Position numbers and translations under genes: made by a program. Source: JACTMJ01 sp039812845 (lineage in GTDB: Bacteria; Acidobacteriota; Terriglobia; Bryobacterales; Bryobacteraceae). From it: a DNA stretch of 16,246 nucleotides. The stretch spans positions 1 to 16,246 of the forward strand of contig JBDIBK010000098.1 of NCBI GenBank assembly GCA_039812845.1, read 5' to 3'. Shown here piece by piece: positions 7,330-15,124 of this stretch. Position 1 is the stretch's first letter. Every line of letters starts with the position of its first letter. The notes under the pieces are model-generated. The model was not told the origin of the DNA, did no database searches, and saw only the letters and a program-made list of their open reading frames with translations.

Positions 7330-7412
7330 TTTCCAATGCCGCGAGAGCGCGCTGGCTGCCATTCCCCAACGGCCATCCCGCTTTGTATAGACTGGGCGAC
7401 GGAGGGACATCC

Positions 7413-9326
7413 ATGGACGGGGCTGCACTGCAGAGGATTTCACGGAGACGGTTCGGCGGCGTGCTGGGCGGCGCGGCGCTGGCGGCGGGATTCAGCACAG
7501 GCACGTCGTCCTGCGCCAAGGCTTCCGCCAAGCCGAATATCCTCTGGCTCACCTGCGAGGATATCGGACCCGAACTCGGGTGCTACGGCGACAGCTACGC
7601 GGACACGCCCAACCTGGACAAGCTGGCGGCGAAGAGTTTGCGCTATACCAGTGCGTGGTCAAACGCGCCGGTTTGCGCTCCGGCGCGCACCACGATCATC
7701 AGCGGCTGCTATCCCACCAGCCTGGGCGGGGAGAATATGCGGAGCGTGGTCAAGCTGCCACCCTCCATGAAGATGTATCCCACGCTGCTGAGGGAAGCGG
7801 GCTATTACGTAAGCAACAATTCCAAGAAGGATTACAACCTCGAAGAGCCGGTGGAGATCTGGAACGAATCGAGCAAGACCGCCCACTGGCGGAAGCGCGC
7901 GCCGGGGCAGCCGTTCTTCTCTGTTTTCAATTTCACCATCACGCACGAGAGCCAGATCCGGACGCGGCCCCACAAGGCCGTACACGATCCCGCGAAGGCG
8001 CCGCTGCCCGCCTACCATCCCGACACGCCCGAGGTCCGTCAGGATTGGGCGCAATACTACGACAACATCACGACCATGGACGGGCAGGCGGCGGAAGTGC
8101 TGGCGCAGCTCGAAGCGGACGGGCTGGCCGAAGACACGATCGTGTTCTTCTATGGCGACCACGGTTCCGGGATGCCGCGAAGCAAGCGCTGGCCCTACAG
8201 TTCCGGGCTGCACGTCGCAATGATCCTTCACGTTCCGGAGAAGTTCCGGCACCTGGCGCCGCCGGAATATGAGAGCGGCGGCACGTCGGACCGGCGGATC
8301 GGCTTTGTAGATCTGGCCCCTACCCTCGTGAGCCTGACGGGCGGCCGCCCGCCCGCCTGGATGCAGGGGAGAGCGTTCGCCGGAGCGGCTCCCGCCGAGC
8401 CGGGAAAGTACGAGTTCGGGTTCCGCGGGCGCATGGATGAACGCTACGACTGCGTGCGCAGTTGCGGCGATGGGCGCTTCGTCTATCTGCGCGAGTTCAT
8501 GCCGCACAAGATCTACGGGCAGCACATCGCCTACATGTTTGAAACCCCCACGACGCGGATCTGGAAGAAGCTCTATGACGAGGGGAAGCTCAAGCCGCCC
8601 ATGACGCATTTCTGGGAGACGAAGCCTTACGAGGAACTCTACGATTTGCAATCGGACCGCTGGGAAACCCGGAACCTGGCGCAGTCTCCCGAACACCAGG
8701 AGAAGCTGAAGGAACTGCGGACGGCAACGCTCGATTGGATGAAGCGCGTCCGGGACGTGGGGATTCTGCCGGAGTATGAGGTTCACAAGCGCTCCGAGGG
8801 ATCGACGCCTTACGACATGGCGCGGACGGACGGGAAGTATCCGATGGAACGCGTGCTGGCGGCGGCGCTGGCGGCTTCCGACGGCTATGGCACGGGCAGC
8901 CAGCCTCCGCTCGATTTGAAGGCGCTCGACGATGCCGACAGCGCCGTCCGCTACTGGACCGTGATGGGCATTCTGATGCGCGGAGAAAAGTCCGTGACGG
9001 AACATGCCGCCAAGCTGCGCGCGGCGTTGAAGGACCCGGCCCCGAACGTGCGCATCGCCGCGGCGGAAGCGCTCGGGTGTTACGGGCAGGGCAAGGACGT
9101 GAACGACGCGCTCAGCACGCTGCTGGAACTCGCGCCGATGGATGGGAACGGCCTCTATCTTTCGCTGGCGGCGCTGGGAGCGATCGATGCGATGGGCAAG
9201 CGCGCGAAGCCCGCCCTGGCCCGTATCGAGGCGCTCCCAACCAAGCAGGAAGGGCTGGAGCAAAGGCTGACAAACTATGTGCCCAGGCTGAAGGACGACA
9301 TTGTGGCGAACCTGAAGAAAGCCTGA
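7413..9326 (+). CDS. Tat-exported Cys-type sulfatase (heparan N-sulfatase-like) with C-terminal HEAT repeats
   Basis: A 637-residue alkaline-phosphatase-superfamily sulfatase. The N-terminus has a twin-arginine signal (SRRRFGG, residues 10-16, then a Gly/Ala core), so it is exported folded. The sulfatase signature is CAPAR (residues 88-92), where Cys88 should be converted to formylglycine. Metal-binding candidates are Glu49/Asp50 near the N-terminus and Asp249-His250 in FFYGDHGSGMP; THES (177-180) is another conserved site. The layout resembles N-sulfoglucosamine sulfohydrolase relatives, so a sulfated glycan is a likely substrate, but it is not proven. Residues about 505-608 form two or three HEAT-like helical repeats. 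The ATG at 7413 is chosen for GGAGGG at 7401-7406 and the Tat motif. No formylglycine-generating enzyme or other glycan gene is adjacent. The last 52 bp overlap the convergent membrane-fusion gene. Confidence 0.94.
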   Translation: MDGAALQRISRRRFGGVLGGAALAAGFSTGTSSCAKASAKPNILWLTCEDIGPELGCYGDSYADTPNLDKLAAKSLRYTSAWSNAPVCAPARTTIISGCYPTSLGGENMRSVVKLPPSMKMYPTLLREAGYYVSNNSKKDYNLEEPVEIWNESSKTAHWRKRAPGQPFFSVFNFTITHESQIRTRPHKAVHDPAKAPLPAYHPDTPEVRQDWAQYYDNITTMDGQAAEVLAQLEADGLAEDTIVFFYGDHGSGMPRSKRWPYSSGLHVAMILHVPEKFRHLAPPEYESGGTSDRRIGFVDLAPTLVSLTGGRPPAWMQGRAFAGAAPAEPGKYEFGFRGRMDERYDCVRSCGDGRFVYLREFMPHKIYGQHIAYMFETPTTRIWKKLYDEGKLKPPMTHFWETKPYEELYDLQSDRWETRNLAQSPEHQEKLKELRTATLDWMKRVRDVGILPEYEVHKRSEGSTPYDMARTDGKYPMERVLAAALAASDGYGTGSQPPLDLKALDDADSAVRYWTVMGILMRGEKSVTEHAAKLRAALKDPAPNVRIAAAEALGCYGQGKDVNDALSTLLELAPMDGNGLYLSLAALGAIDAMGKRAKPALARIEALPTKQEGLEQRLTNYVPRLKDDIVANLKKA

Positions 9327-10348
9327 GGAGCAGCCGCGCTGGCCACCGATCCACCGCTGGTATCGATTTCCGCCTGGACGCCGGTGCCCGGCGGCAGTTT
9401 GTTCTCAAAGTCTTCAAACTCGATCAGGACTTCCGCGCCCCGGAACGCCGATACCCTTCCCGGCAGTTCGCGGACGTCGGAAGCGGTTTGCGGCCGGAGA
9501 GCAACGGTTTGGCCGACGCGGATGCGGCGCATCTCCGCCTCCGTGGGCTGCACGACGGCGAAGCGGGTGGATTCCGTGGGCGCGATCACGAGCAGCGGTT
9601 CGCCGTTCGGGCTCACTTCGGAGCCCTCCTCGGCCGGGATATCGGTTACAACGCCTTCCACGGTGGCAAGCACTTCGCCCAGTTGGACGTCGCCGCGCGC
9701 GGATTCCCATTCGGCGCGCTTGTCTTCGAGCGCCAGTTTCTCCGCGGCGAGATTGCGGTCTTCCACGCTGACGCGCAATTCCGCGGCCGAAAGAATCTGA
9801 TCGACCGCGGCGCTCTGGTTCCGGACCGCATCCCATTCGCGCTGCGCCTTCTCGTAGGCGATTCGAGAAGTTGCGCCGGCGTTAAAGAGTTCCTTCTGCC
9901 GGTCCGCTTCGTTCTTGGCCGATTCAATTTTGGAGCGGGCCGCTTCCGCCTCCGACCGCGCGCGGGCAAGGTCCAGCTTCGCTTGAGCGGATGACTTTTC
10001 GAGCGCTTCAACGCGGATCGTGAGAGCCTGGTGCTCGCGAGCCAGGCGCTGCTCAACGGCGTCGAAGGCATCGTTGCGAACGATCGCCAGCAGGTCCCCT
10101 TCTTTCACCGTATCGCCCTTGCGCACGTGGAGAGATTGCAGGATGCCGCTGGTATCGGGGTGCACGTTTACCGGATCCGCCGCGCGCACAACACCGGTGA
10201 GGAGAATATGCGCGGGACTGGTCTCCGGCGCCGCCGGCGCGGGCGCGGACGGGGCCACGGTGTCGCGCCGCGAGCGGCTCCCGGCCCAGTACGACACGGC
10301 ACCCACAGCGAGCACCAGCACGCCAACGATTGCAACTTTTTGCCACAT
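9275..10348 (-). CDS. HlyD/RND-type periplasmic membrane-fusion (adaptor) protein
   Basis: A 357-residue adaptor of the kind that links an inner-membrane pump to an outer-membrane channel. Residues 5-22 are a membrane anchor. The first lipoyl half (about 50-93) contains PDTSGILQSLHVRKGDTVKEGDLLAIV. A long charged coiled-coil hairpin covers about 94-220 (rich in Ala, Glu, Arg, Lys). The second lipoyl half, about 225-256, is EGVVTDIPAEEGSEVSPNGEPLLVIAP, and a beta-barrel follows (to about 328). The C-terminus (Ser/Ala-rich, then PQAFFRF) is not family-like; its last 16 or so codons lie over the sulfatase 3' end. No ABC, RND or MFS pump gene is next to it, so it is an orphan here. The ATG at 10348 is chosen because the anchor follows directly; the frame is open upstream, but that part is not protein-like. 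Confidence 0.88.
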   Translation of the reverse strand: MWQKVAIVGVLVLAVGAVSYWAGSRSRRDTVAPSAPAPAAPETSPAHILLTGVVRAADPVNVHPDTSGILQSLHVRKGDTVKEGDLLAIVRNDAFDAVEQRLAREHQALTIRVEALEKSSAQAKLDLARARSEAEAARSKIESAKNEADRQKELFNAGATSRIAYEKAQREWDAVRNQSAAVDQILSAAELRVSVEDRNLAAEKLALEDKRAEWESARGDVQLGEVLATVEGVVTDIPAEEGSEVSPNGEPLLVIAPTESTRFAVVQPTEAEMRRIRVGQTVALRPQTASDVRELPGRVSAFRGAEVLIEFEDFENKLPPGTGVQAEIDTSGGSVASAAAPQAFFRFATMSSFSLGT

Positions 10349-10383
10349 ACAGTCTTGCCAGGGGAGCGATACTCTCGCGTTTC

Positions 10384-10404
10384 CGCGGCGCGTTGCACGC
10401 CGCG
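10384..10404. repeat. Short GC-rich hairpin upstream of the membrane-fusion gene
   Basis: CGCGGCG (10384-10390) and CGCCGCG (10398-10404) are perfect reverse complements with a 7-base loop. It sits 36 bases before the ATG of the membrane-fusion protein and would be in its leader RNA. The function is unknown; it could affect translation or be chance in GC-rich DNA. Confidence 0.3.
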
Positions 10405-10513
10405 AAGATGGGGCGCTCCCGCCGGGGATCCGGCAACGCCCCTCCACCATTATGTCCGTTCCCTCACCGGCGTGGGAGCGGCAGCCTCTCCGCACCCGCC
10501 GGGAAGAGAATTC

Positions 10514-10542
10514 TTGCCATTCCCGTTCCTGCACGATATGGT
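10514..10542 (+). promoter_or_regulatory. Sigma70-like promoter of the zinc-ribbon protein gene
   Basis: TTGCCA at 10514-10519 (5 of 6 to TTGACA), a 17-base spacer, then TATGGT at 10537-10542 (4 of 6). The predicted start point is near 10549, about 20 bases before the ATG at 10568. It rules out an alternative ATG at 10538, which would lie inside the -10 hexamer. Confidence 0.55.
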
Positions 10543-10567
10543 TAGAAATTGTGAACGGACCGTGCGC

Positions 10568-10915
10568 ATGAGTATTCGACTTGGCGATACCATTGACGAT
10601 TTTTGTGTCAAGTGCAAACGCCTCACTAATCATCACGTCGTCTCCATCGTGGAGGACGCCGCGGCTAAGGTGCGGTGCTGCTCCTGCTACCACGATCACG
10701 ACTACCGCCACGAGCAGCCGGAGCCCAAGAAGCCGACCAAGAAACAACTCGAAGAACAGGACAGGAAAGCGCGTGCGGCGGATGGGGATGAGGACGTGGA
10801 CATCGTCGAAGAGACCGACGACGAGACCGACGACGACGATGTTGAGGTGAACGAGGAAGCGTACGTGGCGGAGGAAGAGGAAGAGCGGCCCGCTCCGCGC
10901 CGCGGACGCCGCTAG
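10568..10915 (+). CDS. Small zinc-ribbon protein with highly acidic tail
   Basis: A 115-residue protein I cannot assign to a named family. Residues 10-48 form a likely zinc ribbon: Cys13-x-x-Cys16 (FCVKCKR) and Cys37-Cys-Ser-Cys40 (VRCCSCYHDHDY), with several His nearby (22, 23, 42, 44, 48). A Lys/Pro-rich linker (51-60) follows, then a strongly acidic stretch (about 73-106, mostly Asp and Glu), and a short basic end (RRGRR). The N-terminal part resembles nucleic-acid-associated zinc ribbons in general shape. The acidic tail may mimic nucleic acid or bind basic partners; this is inference. It has its own promoter 20-50 bases upstream and a weak ribosome site (CGGA). The next gene, cca, starts 84 bp later on the same strand and could be co-transcribed. 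Confidence 0.8.
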   Translation: MSIRLGDTIDDFCVKCKRLTNHHVVSIVEDAAAKVRCCSCYHDHDYRHEQPEPKKPTKKQLEEQDRKARAADGDEDVDIVEETDDETDDDDVEVNEEAYVAEEEEERPAPRRGRR

Positions 10916-10999
10916 CTCCCGCTTCGGCGCTTGGCTCCCTCCCGACGATCCCTGCCGCTTACGCGTTTGGCGGGGGCTTTCCCGATTGCGACGGCAGAA

Positions 11000-12334
11000 A
11001 TGAGTGTTGAATCCTCCCGCGCTCTCGCCCTCGACTCCATTGCGCGCCTGCGGCAGGCGGGGCATCGGGCATTGCTCGTGGGCGGCTGCGTTCGAGACCG
11101 GCTGCTTGGCCTCGAACCGGGCGACTACGACGTAGCCACGAGCGCCCACCCCTCCGAAATTGAACGAGTTTTCCCGGATGCGATCGCCGTGGGCGCCAGC
11201 TTCGGCGTGATGCTTCGCCGCGCGGGGAGCTTTCAAACCGAGATCGCCACCTTCCGCAGCGAAGGGGATTACGGCGACGGACGCCGGCCGGATGCGGTGC
11301 GCTTCGAGGAGACGCCGGAGCGCGATTCCCGGAGGCGGGATTTCACCATCAACGCGCTCTATGAGGACCCCGCCACCGGAGCGGTGCTCGACTTTCACGG
11401 TGGGCGCGAAGACCTCGCTTCACGGCGCATTCGCGCGGTGGGCGAACCGGGCCGGCGCTTCGCGGAAGACCATCTGCGGATGATGCGGGCCGTGCGTTTC
11501 GCCGCCCGCCTGGGCTTCGAAGTCGAATCTGGAACGGCCACCGCGATTCGCGCTCACGCGGCGGAGATCCGGCGGATCGCTCCCGAGCGCGTGCGCGACG
11601 AACTCTCGCGCATCCTCACCGAAGGCGGCGCGCGCCGGGGCATGGAGATGCTCGACGATCTGGGCCTGCTCGCGTGGACGCTGCCGGAAGCGTCGCGCAT
11701 GAAGGGCGTCGAGCAGCCACCCGAATTTCATCCGGAGGGCGACGTCTGGGCGCACACCATGCGCATGCTGGAACTTCTGGAAAAGCCCAGCCTGACGCTC
11801 GCGCTGGGTGTGCTGTTCCATGACATCGGCAAGCCGGAAACGCAGAGCTTCTCCGACCGCATCCGCTTCCATGGGCATGTGGAAGCCGGAATGCGCATTG
11901 CCCGCGAGGCCATGGAGCGCCTGCGCTATGCAAATGCCGAGATTGAGCAGGTGCAAGCGCTGGTGGCGGGGCACATGAAGTTCATGCACCTGGGCGAGAT
12001 GCGGCAAAGCACGCTCAAGCGCTTTCTGGGCCAGCCGCGCATTGCGGAGCACCTCGCGCTGCACCGGGTGGATTGCCTTTCAAGCCACGGGAAGCTCGAC
12101 AACCTGCACTTCGCCGAGGAGGCATTGGAGCGCTTCGGAGAGGAAGAACTGCACCCGGAACCGCTGCTGCGGGGAGAGGACCTGATCGCCCTCGGCTACC
12201 GGCCGGGGCCGCGTTTCGGGGAGATCCTTCGGGGCCTTGAAGAGCAGCGCCTGGAAGGGGTGCTGCACACCCGCGCGGAGGCGCTCGAATGGCTTGGACG
12301 CGCGTTCCCGGTTGCGGAGGGTGGGGCCGGTTAA
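11000..12334 (+). CDS. cca: CCA tRNA nucleotidyltransferase (class II) with HD domain
   Basis: A 444-residue enzyme that adds or repairs the 3'-terminal CCA of tRNA from CTP and ATP. The class II nucleotidyltransferase motifs are in order: LLVGGCVRD (25-33), the metal-binding pair in GDYDVAT (Asp42, Asp44), RRDFTINAL (112-120) and the base-selecting region EDHLRMMRAVRFAARLGF (156-173). An HD-type domain follows, with LFHDIGKP at 272-279, often carrying phosphohydrolase activity in this family. Poly(A) polymerase I shares these motifs, so that function cannot be fully excluded. I use the ATG at 11000; the upstream in-frame start at 10931 is a TTG with no support. There is no strong ribosome site. 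The stop codon overlaps that of the convergent sixA-like gene. Confidence 0.93.
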   Translation: MSVESSRALALDSIARLRQAGHRALLVGGCVRDRLLGLEPGDYDVATSAHPSEIERVFPDAIAVGASFGVMLRRAGSFQTEIATFRSEGDYGDGRRPDAVRFEETPERDSRRRDFTINALYEDPATGAVLDFHGGREDLASRRIRAVGEPGRRFAEDHLRMMRAVRFAARLGFEVESGTATAIRAHAAEIRRIAPERVRDELSRILTEGGARRGMEMLDDLGLLAWTLPEASRMKGVEQPPEFHPEGDVWAHTMRMLELLEKPSLTLALGVLFHDIGKPETQSFSDRIRFHGHVEAGMRIAREAMERLRYANAEIEQVQALVAGHMKFMHLGEMRQSTLKRFLGQPRIAEHLALHRVDCLSSHGKLDNLHFAEEALERFGEEELHPEPLLRGEDLIALGYRPGPRFGEILRGLEEQRLEGVLHTRAEALEWLGRAFPVAEGGAG

Positions 12335-12837
12335 TCGCCGGCTTCGCGCGCAATCGCGGCGGCCAGAGCGGGCGTCAGAAGCCAGCGCAGGGATGCCGCC
12401 GGCCTCGCCCCGGCACGGTGCACTTCCAGCATGGCGAGACCCGCTTTTCGAAAATCGTGCAGGTGCGGGGAAACGCCCAGAAGGAAGCTGAGCAAACTGC
12501 TGATGAGGGGCTCATGCGTCACGACGAGCAGGGGAGCCTCCTCTTCCCAATCGCGAATTTCCGCCCACGCCTCCTCTGGAGAAGACTCTGGAGTGAGTGC
12601 ATCGCTCAAGGACACCTCATTGCGAATGCCCAGCGTCCGCCGGGCGATGGATGCAGTCTGCGCGGTGCGCGCGTAGGGGCTGGCAAGGATCTGGCGAGGG
12701 TCCATTCCGGCGCGAGCCGCCACGCGCAGAACGGTTCCGAGTTTGGCGATCCCCTCCTCGGTGAGCGTGCGGTCTTCGTCGCGGCCGGTGAAAGCGCGGT
12801 TCTCGGCGATGGCATGGCGCAGGAGATAGACGGTCAT
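12331..12837 (-). CDS. sixA: SixA-like phosphohistidine phosphatase (histidine phosphatase family)
   Basis: A 168-residue cytosolic member of the histidine phosphatase superfamily. The active-site motif near the N-terminus is LLRHAIAE with Arg7-His8, where His8 would be the phosphorylated residue. Arg57 in SPYARTAQTA and His108 in LVVTHEP complete the usual pocket. Length and the RHA variant fit SixA, which removes phosphate from phosphohistidine proteins (in E. coli, from the nitrogen-related phosphotransferase NPr). The real substrate here is unknown. It is tail-to-tail with cca: the two stop codons share TTAA (12331-12334). The 153-bp gap upstream to the O-antigen-ligase-like gene is divergent and should hold both promoters, but I see no convincing hexamers in it. 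Confidence 0.88.
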   Translation of the reverse strand: MTVYLLRHAIAENRAFTGRDEDRTLTEEGIAKLGTVLRVAARAGMDPRQILASPYARTAQTASIARRTLGIRNEVSLSDALTPESSPEEAWAEIRDWEEEAPLLVVTHEPLISSLLSFLLGVSPHLHDFRKAGLAMLEVHRAGARPAASLRWLLTPALAAAIAREAGD

Positions 12838-12990
12838 CGTGGAAGGGGTATCCGATATTCAAGAGCGGGAAGTCCGTGGGCCGCCCAAACGATTCATTCT
12901 GCCATTCGGCGCTCTCGGGAACAACAGCGGGCGGGCACGCGTTCCCGGACAGGCGGCATGGGCCTCTGGCATACTGAGAACGCACAGCCC

Positions 12991-14349
12991 ATGACACCCA
13001 GGCCACCCAGCCGAGACCGGCCCGAAAACGATGGCAGCGAAACCGTGCCAGGCGATGCGTTTCTCATCGCCGTTTCGATTTGGCATTACATCGCGCGGGT
13101 TGCGATCATGGGCTCCGCGATCGCCATTCTCGTTTCCATACCCGTGAGCCAGATTCTGCTGGGCGTCGCGCTGCTTTGCGTGCTCGTGGGCCGGATTCGC
13201 CTGCCGTGGCCGCGGGCGTGGATTCCACTGGGGCTGTTCGTGGCGTGGTTCTTCGTCTCTCTGGCTTTCTCGCCGGAGCCGGGGATGGCCTTCCCGCAGA
13301 TCAAGAAATTCTACGTTTTCCTGATGCTCCCGGTGACCATGGCCGTGCTCCGTGGAGCCACCGATTTCCTGCGGATTGCGCTCGGATGGATCTTGGTGGC
13401 GAGCGCCAGCGCCTTGCTCGCGATGGGGCAGTTCGTCTGGAAATATCTTGCCGCCCAGCAGGCCGGCGTGGATTTCTATACCGCCTATGTCGCATCCCGC
13501 ATCACCGGATTCATGAGCCACTGGATGACGTTCAGCGGGCAGGAAATGCTGGTGGCTCTGGTGCTGGCCGCGCTTTTGCTGTTCGGCCCCGCGCGGAGCC
13601 ACCGCGTCACCATGCTGGGGGCGGCCGCGCTCGCGCTGCTCCTGGCGGGAATCGTCCTGGGCAATACAAGGGGCGTCTGGATCGCTACGGCGGCGGGAGC
13701 GCTTCCCCTGCTTTGGTGTTACCGGCGGTGGCTGGTGCTGGCCGCTCCGCTGGCGTTTGTGGCCTTGCTGGCGTTCGGCCCCGCGGTGGTGCAGCAGCGT
13801 TTTGTTTCCATCTTTCACCCGGCGGGTGAACTAGATTCGAACCAGCACCGCGTGGTCACCTTCTGGACGGGCGTGGAGATGATCAAAGCCCATCCCTGGG
13901 TGGGGCTGGGGCCGGAGCGTGTGGGGTCCCACGTCCAGGAATATGCGCCCACATGGATCCACCGCCCTTTCCCCGAAGGCTATTACGGCCATCTGCACAG
14001 CATCTACATGCACTATGGCGCGGAACGCGGAGCGCCGGCGGTGCTCTTTCTGATGGCGGCGTTCGCGGTGCTTTTCCTTCACCAGAAGAGAGCGCTGCAG
14101 CGGATCTCGTCGCGTTCGCACGGGCAATCGCGTTCCCCTGAGCGGTTTGTGCATCTGGCCGTGATCGCCTGCCTGATTGCGATTCTGGTGGGAGGGCTGT
14201 TTGAATACAACCTCGGCGACAGCGAGATTCTGACGATGTTTCTGGTGATTGTGGCGGGCGGTTACCTGGCAACGCCGGAAGAAGAACTTCGCGGCGCGGA
14301 AGCGGGCGCCTCGGCCAACGGCCGCAATCGCACGGAGAGCAACGCATGA
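12991..14349 (+). CDS. O-antigen ligase / polymerase family membrane protein
   Basis: A 452-residue polytopic membrane protein with about ten or more hydrophobic segments, the first from about residue 38. The Wzy_C-type signature is present: NTRGVWIA (225-232) at a membrane segment, then a large loop (about 268-345) with HPWVGLGPERV (301-311) and GHLHSIYMHYGAERG (333-347). His336 in that loop is the likely counterpart of the catalytic His of WaaL. The family joins or polymerises lipid-linked sugar chains at the periplasmic face; whether it ligates O-antigen or glycosylates protein cannot be told. No glycosyltransferase genes are near. The start is uncertain: ATG 12991 is used; ATG 12958, with AGGCGG just upstream, would add 11 residues. 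It overlaps the next gene by ATGA. Confidence 0.87.
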   Translation: MTPRPPSRDRPENDGSETVPGDAFLIAVSIWHYIARVAIMGSAIAILVSIPVSQILLGVALLCVLVGRIRLPWPRAWIPLGLFVAWFFVSLAFSPEPGMAFPQIKKFYVFLMLPVTMAVLRGATDFLRIALGWILVASASALLAMGQFVWKYLAAQQAGVDFYTAYVASRITGFMSHWMTFSGQEMLVALVLAALLLFGPARSHRVTMLGAAALALLLAGIVLGNTRGVWIATAAGALPLLWCYRRWLVLAAPLAFVALLAFGPAVVQQRFVSIFHPAGELDSNQHRVVTFWTGVEMIKAHPWVGLGPERVGSHVQEYAPTWIHRPFPEGYYGHLHSIYMHYGAERGAPAVLFLMAAFAVLFLHQKRALQRISSRSHGQSRSPERFVHLAVIACLIAILVGGLFEYNLGDSEILTMFLVIVAGGYLATPEEELRGAEAGASANGRNRTESNA

Positions 14350-15110
14350 GCACAACTGGCCCATCCGCTTCGCCACAGCCGGTTTCGCGCCCAAGCGCCA
14401 TCCGCGATCTTGCCATCCTGCTAGCCGGGGGCTCCGGCGGGCTGGGCGCGGCGGCGGCGGAATACCTCATCAAGGACGGCGCGCGCCTGCACGTGAGCTA
14501 CTCCAGCGGCCAGGAGCGGGCCCAGGCGCTCGAACCTATCGCCACCCTGCACCAGGCCGATCTGACGGAGGCGGCGGACCGAACGCGATTGCTCGATGAG
14601 ACTGGGCCGCTCTATGGGCTGGTGATTTTCGTCGGCAACCCCGCCAGAGCTTCCGCCGAAGCGAGCTTCGAAGACGTGCTGCGGCAATCCATGGATATCA
14701 ACTTCGCCGGACCGCTGCTGCTGGCGCGGGAAGCCGCGGCGCGCATGAGGGGCGAAGGCACGCGGGGGGCTATCGTCCTGCTCAGCTCCATGCAGGCCAT
14801 GCACGTGGTGGCGGGTTCCACACCCTACGCCACCGCTAAGGCGGCACTCAGCTTCGGGGCGCGCATCCTCGCCAAGGAGTGCCGCGGCCAAACCGATATC
14901 CGCGTGAACGTGGTGGCGCCGGGCGTGATGGACGCCGGGATGGCGCAGACCAGCATCGCATCGGGCAAGTACCAGCGCTTCCTCGACGAGGATGCGATTC
15001 CGCGTTACGGGCGCGCCACGGATGTTGCCCGCGCCATCCGCTTTCTGCTGGAACCGGATTGCTACATCACGGGCCAGGTGATCGCCGTGGATGGCGGCCT
15101 TTCCCTTTAG
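14346..15110 (+). CDS. Short-chain dehydrogenase/reductase (classical SDR, FabG-like)
   Basis: A 254-residue NAD(P)-dependent oxidoreductase with a Rossmann fold. The nucleotide-binding motif is AGGSGGLG (27-34), a variant of TGxxxGxG. The active-site residues are Asn119 (DINFAG), Ser148 (LLSSMQA), Tyr161 and Lys165 (YATAK). The C-terminal substrate loop and ITGQVIAVDGG (241-251) are typical. The NNAG motif is altered to VGNPA (96-100). No acidic residue clearly selects NADH, and the substrate is unknown. Residues 1-20 are an extra Ser/Pro-rich N-terminus. The start ATG overlaps the stop of the O-antigen-ligase-like gene (ATGA), with GGAG 8 bases upstream, so the two are likely translationally coupled. 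It ends 14 bp from the convergent pseudouridine synthase gene. Confidence 0.92.
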   Translation: MSTTGPSASPQPVSRPSAIRDLAILLAGGSGGLGAAAAEYLIKDGARLHVSYSSGQERAQALEPIATLHQADLTEAADRTRLLDETGPLYGLVIFVGNPARASAEASFEDVLRQSMDINFAGPLLLAREAAARMRGEGTRGAIVLLSSMQAMHVVAGSTPYATAKAALSFGARILAKECRGQTDIRVNVVAPGVMDAGMAQTSIASGKYQRFLDEDAIPRYGRATDVARAIRFLLEPDCYITGQVIAVDGGLSL

Positions 15111-15124
15111 GCGCGAATGGCTGC

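Noticed and set aside
7440..7516. Lipoprotein lipobox in the sulfatase signal (TSSC)
   Set aside because: No Leu/Val/Ile at the -3 position, and the twin-arginine motif explains export better.
7659..9263. A 534-codon open frame on the minus strand opposite the sulfatase
   Set aside because: The sulfatase on the plus strand has full motifs; the antisense product is Arg-rich without any domain pattern.
7300..10456. Shared 11-mer CCATTATGTCC at about 7300 and 10447
   Set aside because: Several 11-base matches are expected by chance in a window this size; the second copy has no matching -35.
10949..10998. CTGCCG...CGGCAG inverted repeat before cca
   Set aside because: Six-base arms more than 30 bases apart are likely by chance in GC-rich DNA.
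12289..12990. Upstream in-frame extension of the O-antigen-ligase-like protein
   Set aside because: It runs across the whole sixA-like gene on the other strand and has no membrane or family character; the hydrophobic protein begins after 12991.
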